A stretch of 64,000 nucleotides of DNA, taken from contig VTFK01000188.1 of NCBI GenBank assembly GCA_009617715.1, forward strand, positions 186,001 to 250,000. The letters are read 5' to 3'. The DNA comes from Plectrocnemia conspersa. Lineage: Eukaryota > Arthropoda > Insecta > Trichoptera > Polycentropodidae. The notes beneath the pieces are model-generated. The model was not told where the DNA came from, made no database searches, and saw only the letters and a program-made list of their open reading frames with translations. How positions within the stretch are numbered: position 1 is the first letter of the stretch; every line of letters begins with the position of its first letter. The position numbers and the translations under genes were made by a program. Shown here in pieces: positions 63,534-64,000 of the stretch.

Positions 63534-64000
63534 CATATTAATTGTATTATTGGAAAGTTCGTGCTACAACTCCCACGTGTGATTCTTGCCAAACATAAAA
63601 CAATTTATGTTCAAAGTTGCGCGAGACCTTTGAAATTAAGATTGGGTCAGTGGATTAATACTGTTTAACCTCTTAAAAGAACTTTGGATAAAGGAAAGCG
63701 TAAAAGAAGTAATAAGCTTAGTTCTATAAATCTATATTGTATTTCTTTGAAAAATATAAATAGCAAGACATGCTATATTGCTTATGATTAAATTAAACAG
63801 AATTATTTCAATGAGTTTATAATGCTAAAATAATATCATGTATTTTCAATAATGTTAAAAATACGTACAAGGGTTTTTTTTAAATCTATTTCATACTCGT
63901 TCCGGCGCACAGTGCAACTTTTTTTGCTTTATGTATTAATTCATATTCATCTTAACAAAGACATTAGTATTTAAAAAAGCATATTTTCCTCAGTAAAAGT
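63534..64000. other. Mixed noncoding stretch at the window end
   Basis: Moderately balanced at 63540-63690, then AT-rich to the end. No gene is seen. Confidence 0.4.

Overview
This window is AT-rich eukaryotic DNA without a recognisable host gene. The best guess at the source is an insect or another arthropod. The guess rests on the overall style: long A+T-rich stretches broken by short G+C-richer blocks, plus decayed jockey/CR1-like non-LTR retrotransposon copies ending in TAAATAAA-type tails. No species can be named from it. Open frames of 60 to 113 codons are scattered on both strands, but none carries a motif I recognise, and they fit chance frames in such DNA. The only recognisable protein-coding sequence is a broken reverse transcriptase at about 10.4-11.9 kb.

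Mobile-element content is modest and mostly old. A 5'-truncated LINE with at least four frame breaks lies at 10410-12040, and a shorter, internally deleted relative lies at 44230-44689. A tRNA-like sequence with pol III A- and B-box matches sits at 9528-9620 (SINE or tRNA pseudogene). A small candidate Tc1/mariner-type MITE flanked by TA is at 63269-63531. Two diverged copies of an unnamed interspersed repeat are at 37534-37973 and 46918-47297. A degenerate block of repeated GTGCTAGCACAA / AACTGCCGTAAA-like words fills about 33.5-34.9 kb. Local duplications occur at 5.2, 23.4, 39.8-40.15, 47.3-47.5 and 53.2-54.0 kb.

The rest alternates between very AT-rich DNA and about 25 G+C-richer islands, mostly 200-900 bp long. 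By hand count, single 60-base lines reach 53-68% G+C in the strongest islands (about 6.45, 12.7, 20.2, 28.2, 46.35 and 55.45 kb). Several islands contain homeodomain-like TAAT cores, TTTATG/TTTATTG words or GA repeats. The simplest reading is an intergenic or intronic gene desert whose islands are conserved noncoding, possibly cis-regulatory, elements of a distant gene. That is an inference, because conservation cannot be seen from one sequence.

I did not find a new multi-gene system. The observations most worth testing are the repeat block at 33.5-34.9 kb, the unnamed repeat pair, the candidate MITE, several perfect or near-perfect palindromes, and the islands themselves.
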